Assembly (NCBI GenBank): GCA_945897545.1
Contig: CAMDGJ010000058.1
Location: forward strand, 1-13,226
Length of the DNA: 13,226 nt
Direction of reading: 5' to 3'
From: Flavobacterium psychrophilum
GTDB lineage: Bacteria > Bacteroidota > Bacteroidia > Flavobacteriales > Flavobacteriaceae
Shown piece by piece: positions 1-7,839 of this stretch. The first letter of the stretch is position 1. Each line of letters begins with the position of its first letter. The translations under genes were made by a program, and so were the position numbers. The notes under the pieces are model-generated. The model was not told the origin of the DNA. It did not search any database and saw nothing but the letters and a program-made list of their open reading frames with translations.

Positions 1-1
1 A

Positions 2-1432
2 TTTTCGGCTTTAGCAGCTTCTTGTTATTTAGCTAAAGAAGGTTTCGATGTTACTATTTTAGAAAAAAACAATACCATTGGTGGTCGTGCCCGACAGTTA
101 GTCAAAGAAGGTTTTACTTTTGATATTGGCCCAACTTGGTATTGGATGCCAGATGTTTTTGAGAAATTTTTTGCAGATTTTGGTAAAAAGCCATCAGATT
201 ATTATCATTTAGATAAACTTAATCCGGCTTATGAAGTCTATTTTGATAAAGTAGATTCTATTAAAATTCCTGATAATTTACAAGACATTCTTGCCTTTTT
301 TGAGAAAGAGGAAAAAGGAAGTTCTGGTCATTTACAATCATTCCTTGATAATGCCGAACATAATTATGATGTAGCCATTAAAGATTTAGTATATCGTCCT
401 GGAATTTCGATTACGGAATTGATTACGCCGGTTACGGTTAGAAAGGCGAATCAATTTTTTAGTAGTATCAGAACTACAGTTCGAAAAAATATCAAAAATT
501 CGCGATTGCAGCAAATTATGGAATTTCCGGTTTTGTTTCTTGGTGCCAAACCGTCGAATACACCTGCTTTTTATAGTTTCATGAATTATGCAGATTTTGG
601 GTTAGGCACTTGGCATCCAAAAGGAGGGATGTATGAAGTGGTTAAAGCGATGGCTAACTTAGCAGTAGAATTAGGAGTAAAAATTGAAACCAATCAAAAC
701 GTCGAAAAAATAAATGTTGAGAATGGAGTTGTAAAAAGTGTTGTTTCAAACGGAAATACCATTTTTTCAGACATCGTTTTAAGTGGTGCCGATTATCATC
801 ATACGGAAACCTTATTAGACGAAAAATATAGAGGATATTCAGAGAATTATTGGGATAGTAAAATTTTTGCACCCTCATCATTGTTGTTTTATGTTGGTTT
901 TGATAAAAAAATAGAGAATGCTTCGCATCATACTTTATTTTTTGATACTGAATTTGATGTTCATGCAAAAGACATTTATGATAATCCTAAATGGCCTGAA
1001 AAGCCGCTCTTTTACGCTAGTTTCCCGAGTATGACAGACGCATCTGTCGCACCAGAAGGACAAGAAGCTGGGATATTTTTAATACCTATTGCTCCGGGAA
1101 TCGAAGATACTCCGGAGATTAGGGAGAAATATTTTCAAAATATAATTGGTAGATTTGAAACATTGACGAATCAAAATGTTTCAAAAAACATTATATTTAC
1201 GGAGAGTTTTTGTGTAAACGATTTTGTGAATGATTATAATTCATATAAAGGCAATGCTTATGGATTAGCAAATATTTTAACGCAAACCGCCTTCTTAAGG
1301 CCTAAAATTATTAGCAAAAAAGTTAAAAACTTATTTTTTACCGGTCAGTTGACTGTCCCAGGACCTGGTGTTCCGCCGTCAATAATTTCAGGGAAAATAG
1401 TTTCTGACTTAATTCGAAAACAACTTATATAA
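2..1432 (+). CDS. crtI: Phytoene desaturase CrtI, 5'-truncated by the window edge
   Basis: CrtI is an FAD-dependent enzyme that introduces the double bonds converting colourless phytoene to lycopene, acting at the membrane. The open frame runs from base 2, so the ATG at 146 is internal: residues read upstream of it (FSALAASCYLAKEGFDVTIL, then EKNNTIGGRARQL and FDIGPTWYWMPDVF) are the classic end of the N-terminal Rossmann nucleotide-binding region. Probably only about ten residues are missing. The C-terminus carries the family FAD-binding signature (NLFFTGQLTVPGPGVPPSII). About 476 residues are visible, close to the usual length of around 490. The stop lies 7 bases before crtB, so the two genes are surely co-transcribed. 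The promoter is outside the window. Close relatives include other carotenoid desaturases and isomerases, but the crtB neighbour settles the role. Confidence 0.95.
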   Translation, partial: FSALAASCYLAKEGFDVTILEKNNTIGGRARQLVKEGFTFDIGPTWYWMPDVFEKFFADFGKKPSDYYHLDKLNPAYEVYFDKVDSIKIPDNLQDILAFFEKEEKGSSGHLQSFLDNAEHNYDVAIKDLVYRPGISITELITPVTVRKANQFFSSIRTTVRKNIKNSRLQQIMEFPVLFLGAKPSNTPAFYSFMNYADFGLGTWHPKGGMYEVVKAMANLAVELGVKIETNQNVEKINVENGVVKSVVSNGNTIFSDIVLSGADYHHTETLLDEKYRGYSENYWDSKIFAPSSLLFYVGFDKKIENASHHTLFFDTEFDVHAKDIYDNPKWPEKPLFYASFPSMTDASVAPEGQEAGIFLIPIAPGIEDTPEIREKYFQNIIGRFETLTNQNVSKNIIFTESFCVNDFVNDYNSYKGNAYGLANILTQTAFLRPKIISKKVKNLFFTGQLTVPGPGVPPSIISGKIVSDLIRKQLI

Positions 1433-1439
1433 TAAAATA

Positions 1440-2279
1440 ATGAAGCAATTATTTGATGATGTTTCTTTTAAGTGCAGCGTGCTCGTGACTAAGAGTTACA
1501 GCACTTCGTTTTCATTGGCAGTTAAAATGCTTTCACTAAATATTCGCGATGCCATATACGCTATTTATGGTTTTGTCCGTTTTGCTGACGAAATTGTTGA
1601 TTCTTTTCACGATTTTAATAAAGAAGATTTGATTAATGATTTCGAAATTGAATATTACAAATCTCAAAAATCGGGTATAAGTCTAAATCCAATTTTGAAT
1701 TCTTTCCAGCATACCGTTAGAAAATATAATATTGATGATGCATTAATTCAAGCTTTCCTCAAGAGTATGAAGATGGACTTAATAAAGTCCGAGTATAATA
1801 CTACAGAAGAATACAACGAATATATTTATGGCTCTGCTGACGTAGTTGGATTGATGTGTTTAAAAGTTTTTGTAAACGGTGATGAACAACAATATAATGA
1901 GCTTAAGGATGAAGCAATGCGATTGGGTTCTGCTTTTCAGAAAGTGAATTTCTTGCGGGATTTAAAGGATGATAATTTAGTTTTGAACCGAAACTATTTT
2001 CCAGGAGTTGACTTAAAGTCATTTGATGAAAAATCTAAAGCAATGATAATTAAAGAAATAGAAGAAGATTTTAGGGTTGCTTATCAAGGAATTATAAAAT
2101 TACCGGTTGACGCAAAATTTGGAGTTTATACTGCTTATGTTTATTATCAAAAGTTGCTGAAAAAGCTTGAAAAAACACCTTGTCATGAAATTGGAACGAC
2201 TCGAATTCGAGTTTCTAATTATACCAAAGCCAGATTATTTGCAAATTCTTTCGTATCATACAAATTAAAGCTAGTATAA
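1440..2279 (+). CDS. crtB: Phytoene synthase CrtB (squalene/phytoene synthase family)
   Basis: The enzyme condenses two geranylgeranyl diphosphates head-to-head into phytoene, the first committed carotenoid step. The 279-residue product has both Asp-rich, Mg-diphosphate-binding motifs of the trans-isoprenyl synthase fold: DEIVD at residues 50-54 within YGFVRFADEIVD, and RDLKDD at 173-178 preceded by Asn170. The length is typical of the short Bacteroidota enzymes. The ATG at 1440 sits 7 bases after the crtI stop behind an A/T-rich stretch with no Shine-Dalgarno sequence, as is usual in this phylum. A squalene-type synthase would be the alternative, but placement between crtI and the crtZ/crtY genes makes phytoene synthase clear. 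Confidence 0.95.
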   Translation: MKQLFDDVSFKCSVLVTKSYSTSFSLAVKMLSLNIRDAIYAIYGFVRFADEIVDSFHDFNKEDLINDFEIEYYKSQKSGISLNPILNSFQHTVRKYNIDDALIQAFLKSMKMDLIKSEYNTTEEYNEYIYGSADVVGLMCLKVFVNGDEQQYNELKDEAMRLGSAFQKVNFLRDLKDDNLVLNRNYFPGVDLKSFDEKSKAMIIKEIEEDFRVAYQGIIKLPVDAKFGVYTAYVYYQKLLKKLEKTPCHEIGTTRIRVSNYTKARLFANSFVSYKLKLV

Positions 2280-2312
2280 TATTTTTGATTTTTTCGTATT
2301 AAATAATTTAAA

Positions 2313-2732
2313 ATAATATTCTTCTTAATTTTTTTGGCCACCTATTTGATTATGGAATGTGTTACTTGGTGTACTCACAAGTTTGTGATGCATGGATTTT
2401 TGTGGTATTTACATGCAGACCATCATCAACCGAAGTACGCTAATTTTTTTGAACGGAGTGATTTTTGCTATACCAAGTATCTTGTTAATTATTTAGGGGT
2501 CTTAGGACGGTTTTTATTATAGATTCTTCATTGATCTTGGGATTTTTGCTTACGGTTTGAGTTATTTTATTGTTCACGATATTATTATAGCCAACGATTT
2601 TAATTATTTAAAAACACTAAAAATAAATATTTTGTTGCGTTACACAAAGGTCATAAGGTACATCACAAAAACTTAGGGAAAGAAGATGGTGAATGTTTTG
2701 GGATGTTATTCGTGGCCGTTCAAATATTTTAA
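2313..2732 (+). pseudogene. crtZ: Decayed beta-carotene hydroxylase CrtZ (multiple lesions)
   Basis: CrtZ is a membrane di-iron hydroxylase (fatty-acid hydroxylase superfamily) that turns beta-carotene into zeaxanthin. All its histidine motifs can still be read, but in alternating frames. Frame A (from 2313): LIMECVTWCTHKFVMHGFLW, then HADHHQP and FFERSD. Frame B (from 2461): IFAIPSILLII, stop, GS, stop, DGFYYRFFIDLGIFAYGLSY, then FIVHD. Frame A again (from about 2613): NTKNKYFVALHKGHKVHHKN, then LGKEDGECFGMLFV, ending at the TAA 2730-2732. The lesions are a frame change near 2456-2461 that looks like a deletion of several bases, in-frame TAG codons at 2494 and 2503, and a -1 slip in the A-run at 2610-2614. 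No ATG exists at the expected start; ATA codons stand at 2313 and 2316. Several independent lesions argue against a sequencing error. Confidence 0.9.
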
Positions 2733-2740
2733 AATTTAAT

Positions 2741-3415
2741 ATGTCACTTTACCTGTTTTTAAATATTGCTTCTTTTTTAGTGCCATTTGTGTATAGTTTT
2801 GACAGTAGAATGAATTACGCAAAACGATGGAAAGCTGTCATCACAGGGATTCTAATAACTGCAATTCTTTTTATTGTTTGGGATATTATTTTTACTAAAA
2901 TTGGTGTTTGGGGTTTCAATCCGAGATACCATTCAGGTGTTGAGTTTTTTGATTTACCTATCGAAGAATGGCTTTTCTTTATATGCATTCCTTATGCTAG
3001 TATCTTTATTCATTTTGCTTTTCATTATTTTTTCCCAAAGGTTTCTCTGGCTGATAAAACAGTTCGAGTGATATATTTCGCTTTTATTATTGTGCTTTTG
3101 CCAACAATAGCGCTAAATTATGACAAATGGTACACCCTTGTCAACTATAGTTTTGTAGTATTGGTTTTGACTTATACAGTTGTAAAAGCTCCTACTATTT
3201 TGAGCACCTTTTTCATAACCTTTCTGATTATATTAGTCCCATTTTCGCTAATCAACGGAATTCTAACAGGCAGTTTTATTGATCAACCAGTGGTTTATTA
3301 TAACAATGCCGAAAATTTAGGAATTCGATTGGGCACCATACCAATAGAAGATATTGGCTATGCCTTTTCGATGTTGTTGATGAGTCTAGTTATAATTAAA
3401 AAAATAGAAAAATAA
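2741..3415 (+). CDS. crtY: Lycopene cyclase, membrane CrtYcd-type
   Basis: This integral membrane protein cyclises the ends of lycopene to give beta-carotene. The 224-residue product is a tandem of two similar halves, as in the CrtYc/CrtYd and fungal CarR-type cyclases. Each half ends in the family PxE(E/D) motif: LPIEEWLFFICIPYASIF in the first half and IPIEDIGYAFSMLL in the second. Hydrophobic segments alternate throughout, with about seven transmembrane helices expected. The ATG at 2741 is chosen because MSLYLFLNIASFLVPF matches the normal family N-terminus. The frame stays open upstream to 2693, but that part lies inside the crtZ relic and its residues do not look like cyclase. The gene follows the crtZ stop by 8 bases and probably belongs to the crt operon. 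Confidence 0.9.
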   Translation: MSLYLFLNIASFLVPFVYSFDSRMNYAKRWKAVITGILITAILFIVWDIIFTKIGVWGFNPRYHSGVEFFDLPIEEWLFFICIPYASIFIHFAFHYFFPKVSLADKTVRVIYFAFIIVLLPTIALNYDKWYTLVNYSFVVLVLTYTVVKAPTILSTFFITFLIILVPFSLINGILTGSFIDQPVVYYNNAENLGIRLGTIPIEDIGYAFSMLLMSLVIIKKIEK

Positions 3416-3429
3416 TAAATAATTATTAG

Positions 3430-3458
3430 CCCTGACAGGGTTTAAAACCCTGTCAGGG
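3430..3458. repeat. GC-rich nested palindrome (interspersed-type repeat)
   Basis: Two perfect 14-base arms (CCCTGACAGGGTTT at 3430-3443 and AAACCCTGTCAGGG at 3445-3458) flank a single A. Each arm also contains its own 11-base palindrome, CCCTG-A-CAGGG and CCCTG-T-CAGGG. It stands out as a GC-rich block between crtY and the SRPBCC gene, 18 bases before the latter's ATG. There is no following T-run, so it is not a typical intrinsic terminator, although it could fold in the mRNA. From memory, palindromes of this type recur between genes in Flavobacterium genomes; this window contains only one exact copy. Confidence 0.75.
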
Positions 3459-3476
3459 TTGAAATATATAAATAAA

Positions 3477-3938
3477 ATGAAAGTATACACCAAAGAAACC
3501 GTTCAATATGTAAACGCAAGTGTCGAAGAATGTTGGGCATTTTTTTCGAGTCCAAGGAATTTGCAAAAGATTACACCAGAAGATATGGGTTTCCAAATCA
3601 CCGATTTCGACAATAAACCAATGTATGCTGGACAAGTCATTCAGTATAAAGTATCGCCACTTTTGGGTTTGAAATTAGGTTGGATGACGGTTATCACTTT
3701 TGTAAAAGATAATAGTTATTTTGTCGACGAACAACGTTTTGGTCCTTATGCGCTGTGGCATCACAAACACTTTTTTGAAGCAACTGACAAAGGAACTAAA
3801 ATGACCGACTTAGTTCATTATGCATTGCCTTTTGGTTTCCTGGGTAGAATAATGAATACATTAGTTGTTGAAAATAAGTTGAAGGAAATTTTTGAATACC
3901 GACGCGTTAAAGTAGACCAAATGTTTAATTCCAAATAA
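3477..3938 (+). CDS. SRPBCC (START/polyketide-cyclase-like) superfamily protein
   Basis: The 153-residue product has the START-like ligand-cavity fold signature. An N-terminal strand (VYTKETVQYVNASVEECWAF) is followed by a FFSSPRNLQKITP helix, a MGFQITDF strand and a long C-terminal helix (NTLVVENKLKEIFEYRRVKV). The ligand is unknown, and no signal peptide is seen. The ATG at 3477 is preferred because the alternative upstream TTG at 3459 falls at the edge of the palindrome and adds only MKYINK. The stop overlaps the photolyase ATG by one base (TAATG), implying translational coupling. Genes of this family are, from my knowledge of flavobacterial genomes, frequent companions of photolyase/cryptochrome genes, suggesting a shared light or pigment-related role (inference). 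Confidence 0.85.
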   Translation: MKVYTKETVQYVNASVEECWAFFSSPRNLQKITPEDMGFQITDFDNKPMYAGQVIQYKVSPLLGLKLGWMTVITFVKDNSYFVDEQRFGPYALWHHKHFFEATDKGTKMTDLVHYALPFGFLGRIMNTLVVENKLKEIFEYRRVKVDQMFNSK

Positions 3939-5233
3939 TGAACAAACAAGAAATTGCCTTTTTTTGGTTCAGGAGAGATTTACGATTAGAAGATAACATA
4001 GGTCTTTTTTTTGCTTTGGAATCCAAATATCCAGTGATTCCCCTTTTTATTTTTGACGAAGCCATTTTAGATAGTTTACCAAAAAATGATGCTAGAGTTG
4101 GTTTTATTCACGACTCACTTGCTGCAATAAACATAAAATTACAAGAAATAGGAAGTTCACTTTTGGTAAAAAAGGGAAAAACCCAAGAGGTTTGGCAACA
4201 ACTTATTCAAGAATTTGATGTCAAAGAAGTATTCTTCAATAAGGATTATGAACCCTATGCCATCAAAAGAGATTTGGCGATTTGCGAATTATTGGCAGCT
4301 AATGCAATAAATTCATTTTCGTATAAAGACCAAGTTATTTTCGAAGAAAAAGAAATCACAAAAGCGGACGGATTCTCTTATACAGTTTATACTCCTTTTA
4401 AAAATAAATGGTTGGAGAAATACAACACAATGGCTCCTATTCCAGAATATGATACCTCGAGGCATTTTTCTAATTTTCTTCCATCCAACTTCGAGTTTCC
4501 AACTTTAGAGCAAATAGGATTCGAAGAAAGTGCTATAAAAGTCATTCCGCACAATTTAAAAAAAGTTGCTAATTACCACGAAACTCGCGATTTTCCGGCA
4601 TTGGATAGTACAACTCATCTTTCGCCGCATTTACGTTTTGGAACAGTAAGTATTCGAAAATTGGTGAATTGGGCTGCAAATAAAAACCAAGTGTTTTTGA
4701 GCGAATTGATTTGGAGAGAATTTTTTATGCAAATTCTTTTTAGTTTTCCAAAAGTGGTTACTCATAATTTCAAAGCTGCTTATGATGGCATTCAATGGCG
4801 CAATGATCCAGAAGACTTTAAGCGTTGGTGTTCCGGTACTACTGGTTATCCAATGGTCGATGCCGGAATGCGCGAATTAAATGAAACGGGTTTTATGCAC
4901 AATCGAGTTCGTATGGTTGTAGCGAGTTTTCTTTGCAAACATTTATTGATCAACTGGCAATGGGGAGAAGCTTATTTTGCCGAAAAATTATTGGATTTTG
5001 AATTGTCTTCCAATGTGGGCAACTGGCAATGGGCTGCTGGAACAGGATGTGATGCCGCTCCTTATTTCAGAGTTTTCAATCCTCAAATTCAGTTACAAAA
5101 ATTTGATGAAAAAGGAATCTACATCCGAAAATGGATTCCTGAATTTAATTTAGGATATGGCAAACCTATGGTCGAGCACGCATTTGCTCGTGATCGAGCC
5201 ATTGCTACTTACAAAGCGGGAATTCTGAAGTAA
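3938..5233 (+). CDS. phr: Class I photolyase / cryptochrome family flavoprotein
   Basis: Photolyases use FAD and blue light to split UV-induced cyclobutane pyrimidine dimers. The 431-residue protein has the N-terminal alpha/beta antenna domain (FFWFRRDLRLEDN at residues 8-20) and the C-terminal helical FAD domain (TTGYPMVDAGMRELNETGFM at 301-320, then HNRVRM). The electron-transfer Trp triad is intact by spacing (W287, W340 and W363, matching E. coli W306/W359/W382). Asn359, four residues before the proximal Trp, matches E. coli Asn378 next to flavin N5, which favours a repair photolyase over a plant-type cryptochrome, where Asp is found. It is slightly shorter than E. coli PhrB (472). It starts on the last base of the SRPBCC stop codon. 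A cryptochrome-like signalling role cannot be excluded from sequence. Confidence 0.93.
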   Translation: MNKQEIAFFWFRRDLRLEDNIGLFFALESKYPVIPLFIFDEAILDSLPKNDARVGFIHDSLAAINIKLQEIGSSLLVKKGKTQEVWQQLIQEFDVKEVFFNKDYEPYAIKRDLAICELLAANAINSFSYKDQVIFEEKEITKADGFSYTVYTPFKNKWLEKYNTMAPIPEYDTSRHFSNFLPSNFEFPTLEQIGFEESAIKVIPHNLKKVANYHETRDFPALDSTTHLSPHLRFGTVSIRKLVNWAANKNQVFLSELIWREFFMQILFSFPKVVTHNFKAAYDGIQWRNDPEDFKRWCSGTTGYPMVDAGMRELNETGFMHNRVRMVVASFLCKHLLINWQWGEAYFAEKLLDFELSSNVGNWQWAAGTGCDAAPYFRVFNPQIQLQKFDEKGIYIRKWIPEFNLGYGKPMVEHAFARDRAIATYKAGILK

Positions 5234-5439
5234 TGTATTGTTCTTAGATTTAGTTTTTCTGCTATATTTCACACTAGAGATAGACTAAAAGACGAATCCT
5301 CTACCTATCTGCTATTTCAAAATTTTTTTACTATTCTTTTTTGGATATACCATTTGTTGTATTTAAAAATCCTATATATTTACTTAAAGTTATTTTTTCG
5401 CATAAGTACAATCAAATAGGCTTTCCGTTTAGATTGAAA

Positions 5440-5447
5440 TAACTTTG
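5440..5447 (+). promoter_or_regulatory. Candidate -7 promoter box before the glycogen synthase gene
   Basis: TAACTTTG fits the Bacteroidota -7 consensus TAnnTTTG and lies about 53 bases before the chosen ATG at 5501. No clear TTTG -33 element is found 17-20 bases upstream. The rest of the 5234-5500 gap is AT-rich, with no open frame or strong hairpin that I can see. Confidence 0.45.
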
Positions 5448-5500
5448 TTTTCTAGTAAGCAATTTTGATTCCTATTTCCATAAATCTAAAAATGTTTAAA

Positions 5501-6727
5501 ATGAAAATAGCACTTTTTTCGAATGAATTTCCACCCAATATTTACGGCGGAGCAGGTGTTCACATCGATTTTTTAAGCCAAGAATTAGCCAAATTAGGGC
5601 AAGTCGAAGTGCGCTGCTTTGGCAACCAAAATGTAGATACCGATTTAATGCAGGTTCGCGGCATTAATTCTTCACTAACGAAAATGGTTGATGATGCAAA
5701 TCCGCACATCAAGATGTTTCATAATTTGAGTCGAAATGTTGAAATGTCACAAGCCACACCAGAAGCCGATGTTATTCATTGTCACACTTGGTACACGCAT
5801 TTGGCAGGAATTATGACGCGGGAATTGCTGCAATCGCCATTGATTTTAACCACACACAGTTTAGAAACACATCGCCCTTGGAAAGTTGAACAATTAGGAA
5901 ATGGTTATTTTCTTTCGCGTTGGATAGAAAATAGTTCCTACAATACCGCCGATGGAATTATTGCCGTGAGCCAACAAATGAAAGAAGATGTCATTGAAGC
6001 CTATGGTGTAAATCCCGAAAAAATCACCGTGATACATAACGGAATCGATCCAGAATTTTATCAACCAACTTTTGATAACGATTTGCTTTTAGAATTAGGA
6101 ATTAATCCCAATATTCCATTTGTGTTATTTGTAGGACGTATCACCCGCCAAAAAGGGATTTCGCAACTGATTGCCGCTGCCAAATATTTCAATAAAAGTT
6201 GCCAAATCGTACTTTGTGCTGGAGCTCCGGACACCAAGGAAATTGCTGAAGAAACAGAAGCTTTAATTGCCGATTTAAAAAAAGAAAGAGATGGCGTCAT
6301 CCTCATCTCAGAAATGTTGCCACGCGAAAAAGTAAAAGTATTATATAGTCACGCACGCGTTTTTGCCTGCCCTTCGTTATACGAACCTTTTGGCATCATC
6401 AATCTCGAAGCGATGGCTTGTGAAACGCCAGTGGTGGGAAGCCATGTTGGCGGAATCCCAGAAATCATTGTCGAAGGAGAATCAGGTTATTTAATTCCAC
6501 TTGAAAGTGTTTCTAGAACCGATTTTAATCCTGCAAATCCTGATGCTTTTCAGAAAGCTTTTGCTGCCAAAATCAATATTTTGTTAGAAGACGAAGCCTT
6601 GGCAACTCAAATGGGGAACGCGGGAAGAGAACGCGTTTTGAAAATATTTAGTTGGGAATCTATCGCCAAAACTACTTTTGATTATTACCAAAAAGTGATT
6701 GATGGGTTTGTGAAGGAGAAGGCTTGA
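5501..6727 (+). CDS. GT4 glycogen synthase / maltose-1-phosphate synthase (GlgM/TIGR02149-like)
   Basis: This is a GT-B-fold retaining glycosyltransferase of 408 residues. The N-terminus MKIALFSNEFPPNIYGGAGV resembles the actinobacterial GlgA/GlgM family rather than classic GT5 GlgA. Further matches are VIHCHTWYTHLAG (91-103), HSLETHRPWKVEQLGNGY (119-136), the donor-binding LFVGRITRQKG (209-219, R213 and K218), and the E-x7-E motif EPFGIINLE (295-303). Mycobacterial GlgM makes maltose-1-phosphate from ADP-glucose and glucose-1-phosphate, while other members are annotated as glycogen synthases; sequence alone does not decide. The start at 5501 is chosen because the family N-terminus begins there, although ATG 5492 and TTG 5465 are in frame upstream. 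No other glycogen gene is nearby. Confidence 0.85.
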   Translation: MKIALFSNEFPPNIYGGAGVHIDFLSQELAKLGQVEVRCFGNQNVDTDLMQVRGINSSLTKMVDDANPHIKMFHNLSRNVEMSQATPEADVIHCHTWYTHLAGIMTRELLQSPLILTTHSLETHRPWKVEQLGNGYFLSRWIENSSYNTADGIIAVSQQMKEDVIEAYGVNPEKITVIHNGIDPEFYQPTFDNDLLLELGINPNIPFVLFVGRITRQKGISQLIAAAKYFNKSCQIVLCAGAPDTKEIAEETEALIADLKKERDGVILISEMLPREKVKVLYSHARVFACPSLYEPFGIINLEAMACETPVVGSHVGGIPEIIVEGESGYLIPLESVSRTDFNPANPDAFQKAFAAKINILLEDEALATQMGNAGRERVLKIFSWESIAKTTFDYYQKVIDGFVKEKA

Positions 6728-6741
6728 TATAATCCTCAACT

Positions 6742-7051
6742 CTAGTTAAGTAAAGCGTCCAAAAAAAAATAGAAATAATCAGTTTTTGGATTGAAAAATT
6801 AGTCTGCAACATGTCCAAGCACAAAACTATTTGCAAAACATTCTGTCACAACCAATTCTATTCTTGTAAATATTCTTCGGTTCTATATTCAATTTTCCGA
6901 GCCAATGCAAGAAATGGATATTCTAAAACATATTCATTTATTAAATAGCTAAGGGCAAGATGTGGAGGGTGTTTTTTACGAAAATCAATATGAATTGTGG
7001 AACGAAAACCGCACGATGGTTACTATCTTTAACAAATTCTTTATAATTCAT
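6742..7051 (-). pseudogene. Probable decayed gene of unknown family
   Basis: The 513-base stretch between the glycogen synthase and rluE (6728-7240) has no intact gene. On the minus strand three protein-like segments abut in different frames. The first is an ATG at 7051 reading MNYKEFVKDSNHR. The second, about 7010 to 6858, reads GFRSTIHIDFRKKHPPHLAL, SYLINEYVLEYPFLALAR and KIEYRTEEYLQE before a TAG. The third, about 6870 to 6742, reads RIELVVTECFANSFVLGHVA, D, a TAA at 6799-6801, then FFNPKTDYFYFFLDALLN and a TAG. The composition looks like a real small soluble protein with two frameshifts and one nonsense codon. I do not recognise the family. It could be chance coding potential in AT-rich DNA, so confidence is limited. 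The remaining 7052-7200 shows nothing clear. Confidence 0.4.
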
Positions 7052-7212
7052 AATGTTGTGATTTAGATTTCAAAATATAATGAAAATCTACATTATTCTA
7101 AAACATAACCAAGATATTCTATTTGCCTATGGCACTACAATCATTTAACAAAGCTTTTAGTTTGTAGAATGGAATGTATTGCGTTCTATTTTAATTATTT
7201 CTAAAACAAAAC

Positions 7213-7220
7213 TATATTTG
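7213..7220 (+). promoter_or_regulatory. Candidate -7 promoter box for rluE
   Basis: TATATTTG matches TAnnTTTG and lies 20 bases before the rluE ATG, which would give a very short leader. A TTTT run at 7189-7192 stands at the spacing expected for the -33 element but lacks its G. Confidence 0.5.
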
Positions 7221-7240
7221 CTTCTCAAAATACAGTTACA

Positions 7241-7810
7241 ATGTCCCATCGCCATTTTATCCTTCACAAACCCTACGGTTATTTAAGTCAATTTATATAT
7301 GAATTGAAGCGTAAGAAAAAACTCTTGGGCGAATTACATGATTTTCCTATAGGAACAATGGCAATTGGACGACTAGATGAAGATTCTGAAGGTTTACTTT
7401 TATTGACTACTGATGGAAAAATGAGTGAAATCGTCCGAAGCAAAAAAGTGGATAAGGAATATTATGTTCAAGTCGATGGAATCATCAATCAAGAAGCCAT
7501 TGAAAAAATGAAAAATGGAGTGGAAATTGGATTCGACGGCACAAAATACATCACTAAACGTTGTGAATCACATATAGTCAACGAAATTCCAAACTTTGGT
7601 ACGAGAGGAAAAAAAATACGAGACGATCGTCACGGTCCAACTTCTTGGGCTTCAATCACAGTCAATGAAGGGAAATTTCGACAATTGCGAAAAATGACGG
7701 CAGCTGTTGGTTTTCCTACTTTGCGATTGGTACGAGTTCGGATAGGAAGTGTATATTTAAATGATTTACAAGCTGGAGAAGTGAAAGAAGTTATAAATTT
7801 TGAATTATGA
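7241..7810 (+). CDS. rluE: 23S rRNA pseudouridine synthase, RluE-like
   Basis: The product isomerises a uridine to pseudouridine in rRNA; E. coli RluE acts on 23S U2457. The 189 residues match the RluE subfamily: the opening HFILHKPYGYLSQF, the catalytic motif GRLDEDSEGLLLLTTDG with nucleophile Asp46, KEYYVQVDGI, the conserved PTSWASITVNEGKFRQLRKM and the GFPTLRLVRVRIG segment. There is no S4 RNA-binding domain, as in RluE itself. The start is the first ATG after the promoter-like box. The next gene, trmL, lies 60 bases on and is also an RNA-modification enzyme. The family is certain; the exact target uridine is inferred from similarity. Confidence 0.88.
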   Translation: MSHRHFILHKPYGYLSQFIYELKRKKKLLGELHDFPIGTMAIGRLDEDSEGLLLLTTDGKMSEIVRSKKVDKEYYVQVDGIINQEAIEKMKNGVEIGFDGTKYITKRCESHIVNEIPNFGTRGKKIRDDRHGPTSWASITVNEGKFRQLRKMTAAVGFPTLRLVRVRIGSVYLNDLQAGEVKEVINFEL

Positions 7811-7839
7811 ATTATTGAAGTCATTTGTACCAGAGCAGA

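Noticed and set aside
654..968. Minus-strand open frame of about 104 codons inside crtI
   Set aside because: It lies fully opposite the strongly supported crtI frame and its product is low-complexity with no family features.
2334..2522. A short intact 62-residue protein starting at a TTG
   Set aside because: It is the first segment of the broken crtZ; the frame ends because of a frameshift, and the rest of CrtZ continues in other frames.
2693..2740. Upstream start extending the lycopene cyclase by 16 residues
   Set aside because: The extra residues overlap the crtZ relic in another frame and do not fit the family N-terminus, which begins at the ATG at 2741.
3430..3458. Intrinsic terminator of the crt operon
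   Set aside because: The stem is strong but is followed by TTGAAAT, without a T-run on the plus strand.
6061..6306. Minus-strand open frame within the glycogen synthase gene
   Set aside because: Opposite a well-supported GT4 coding frame, with no recognisable domain.
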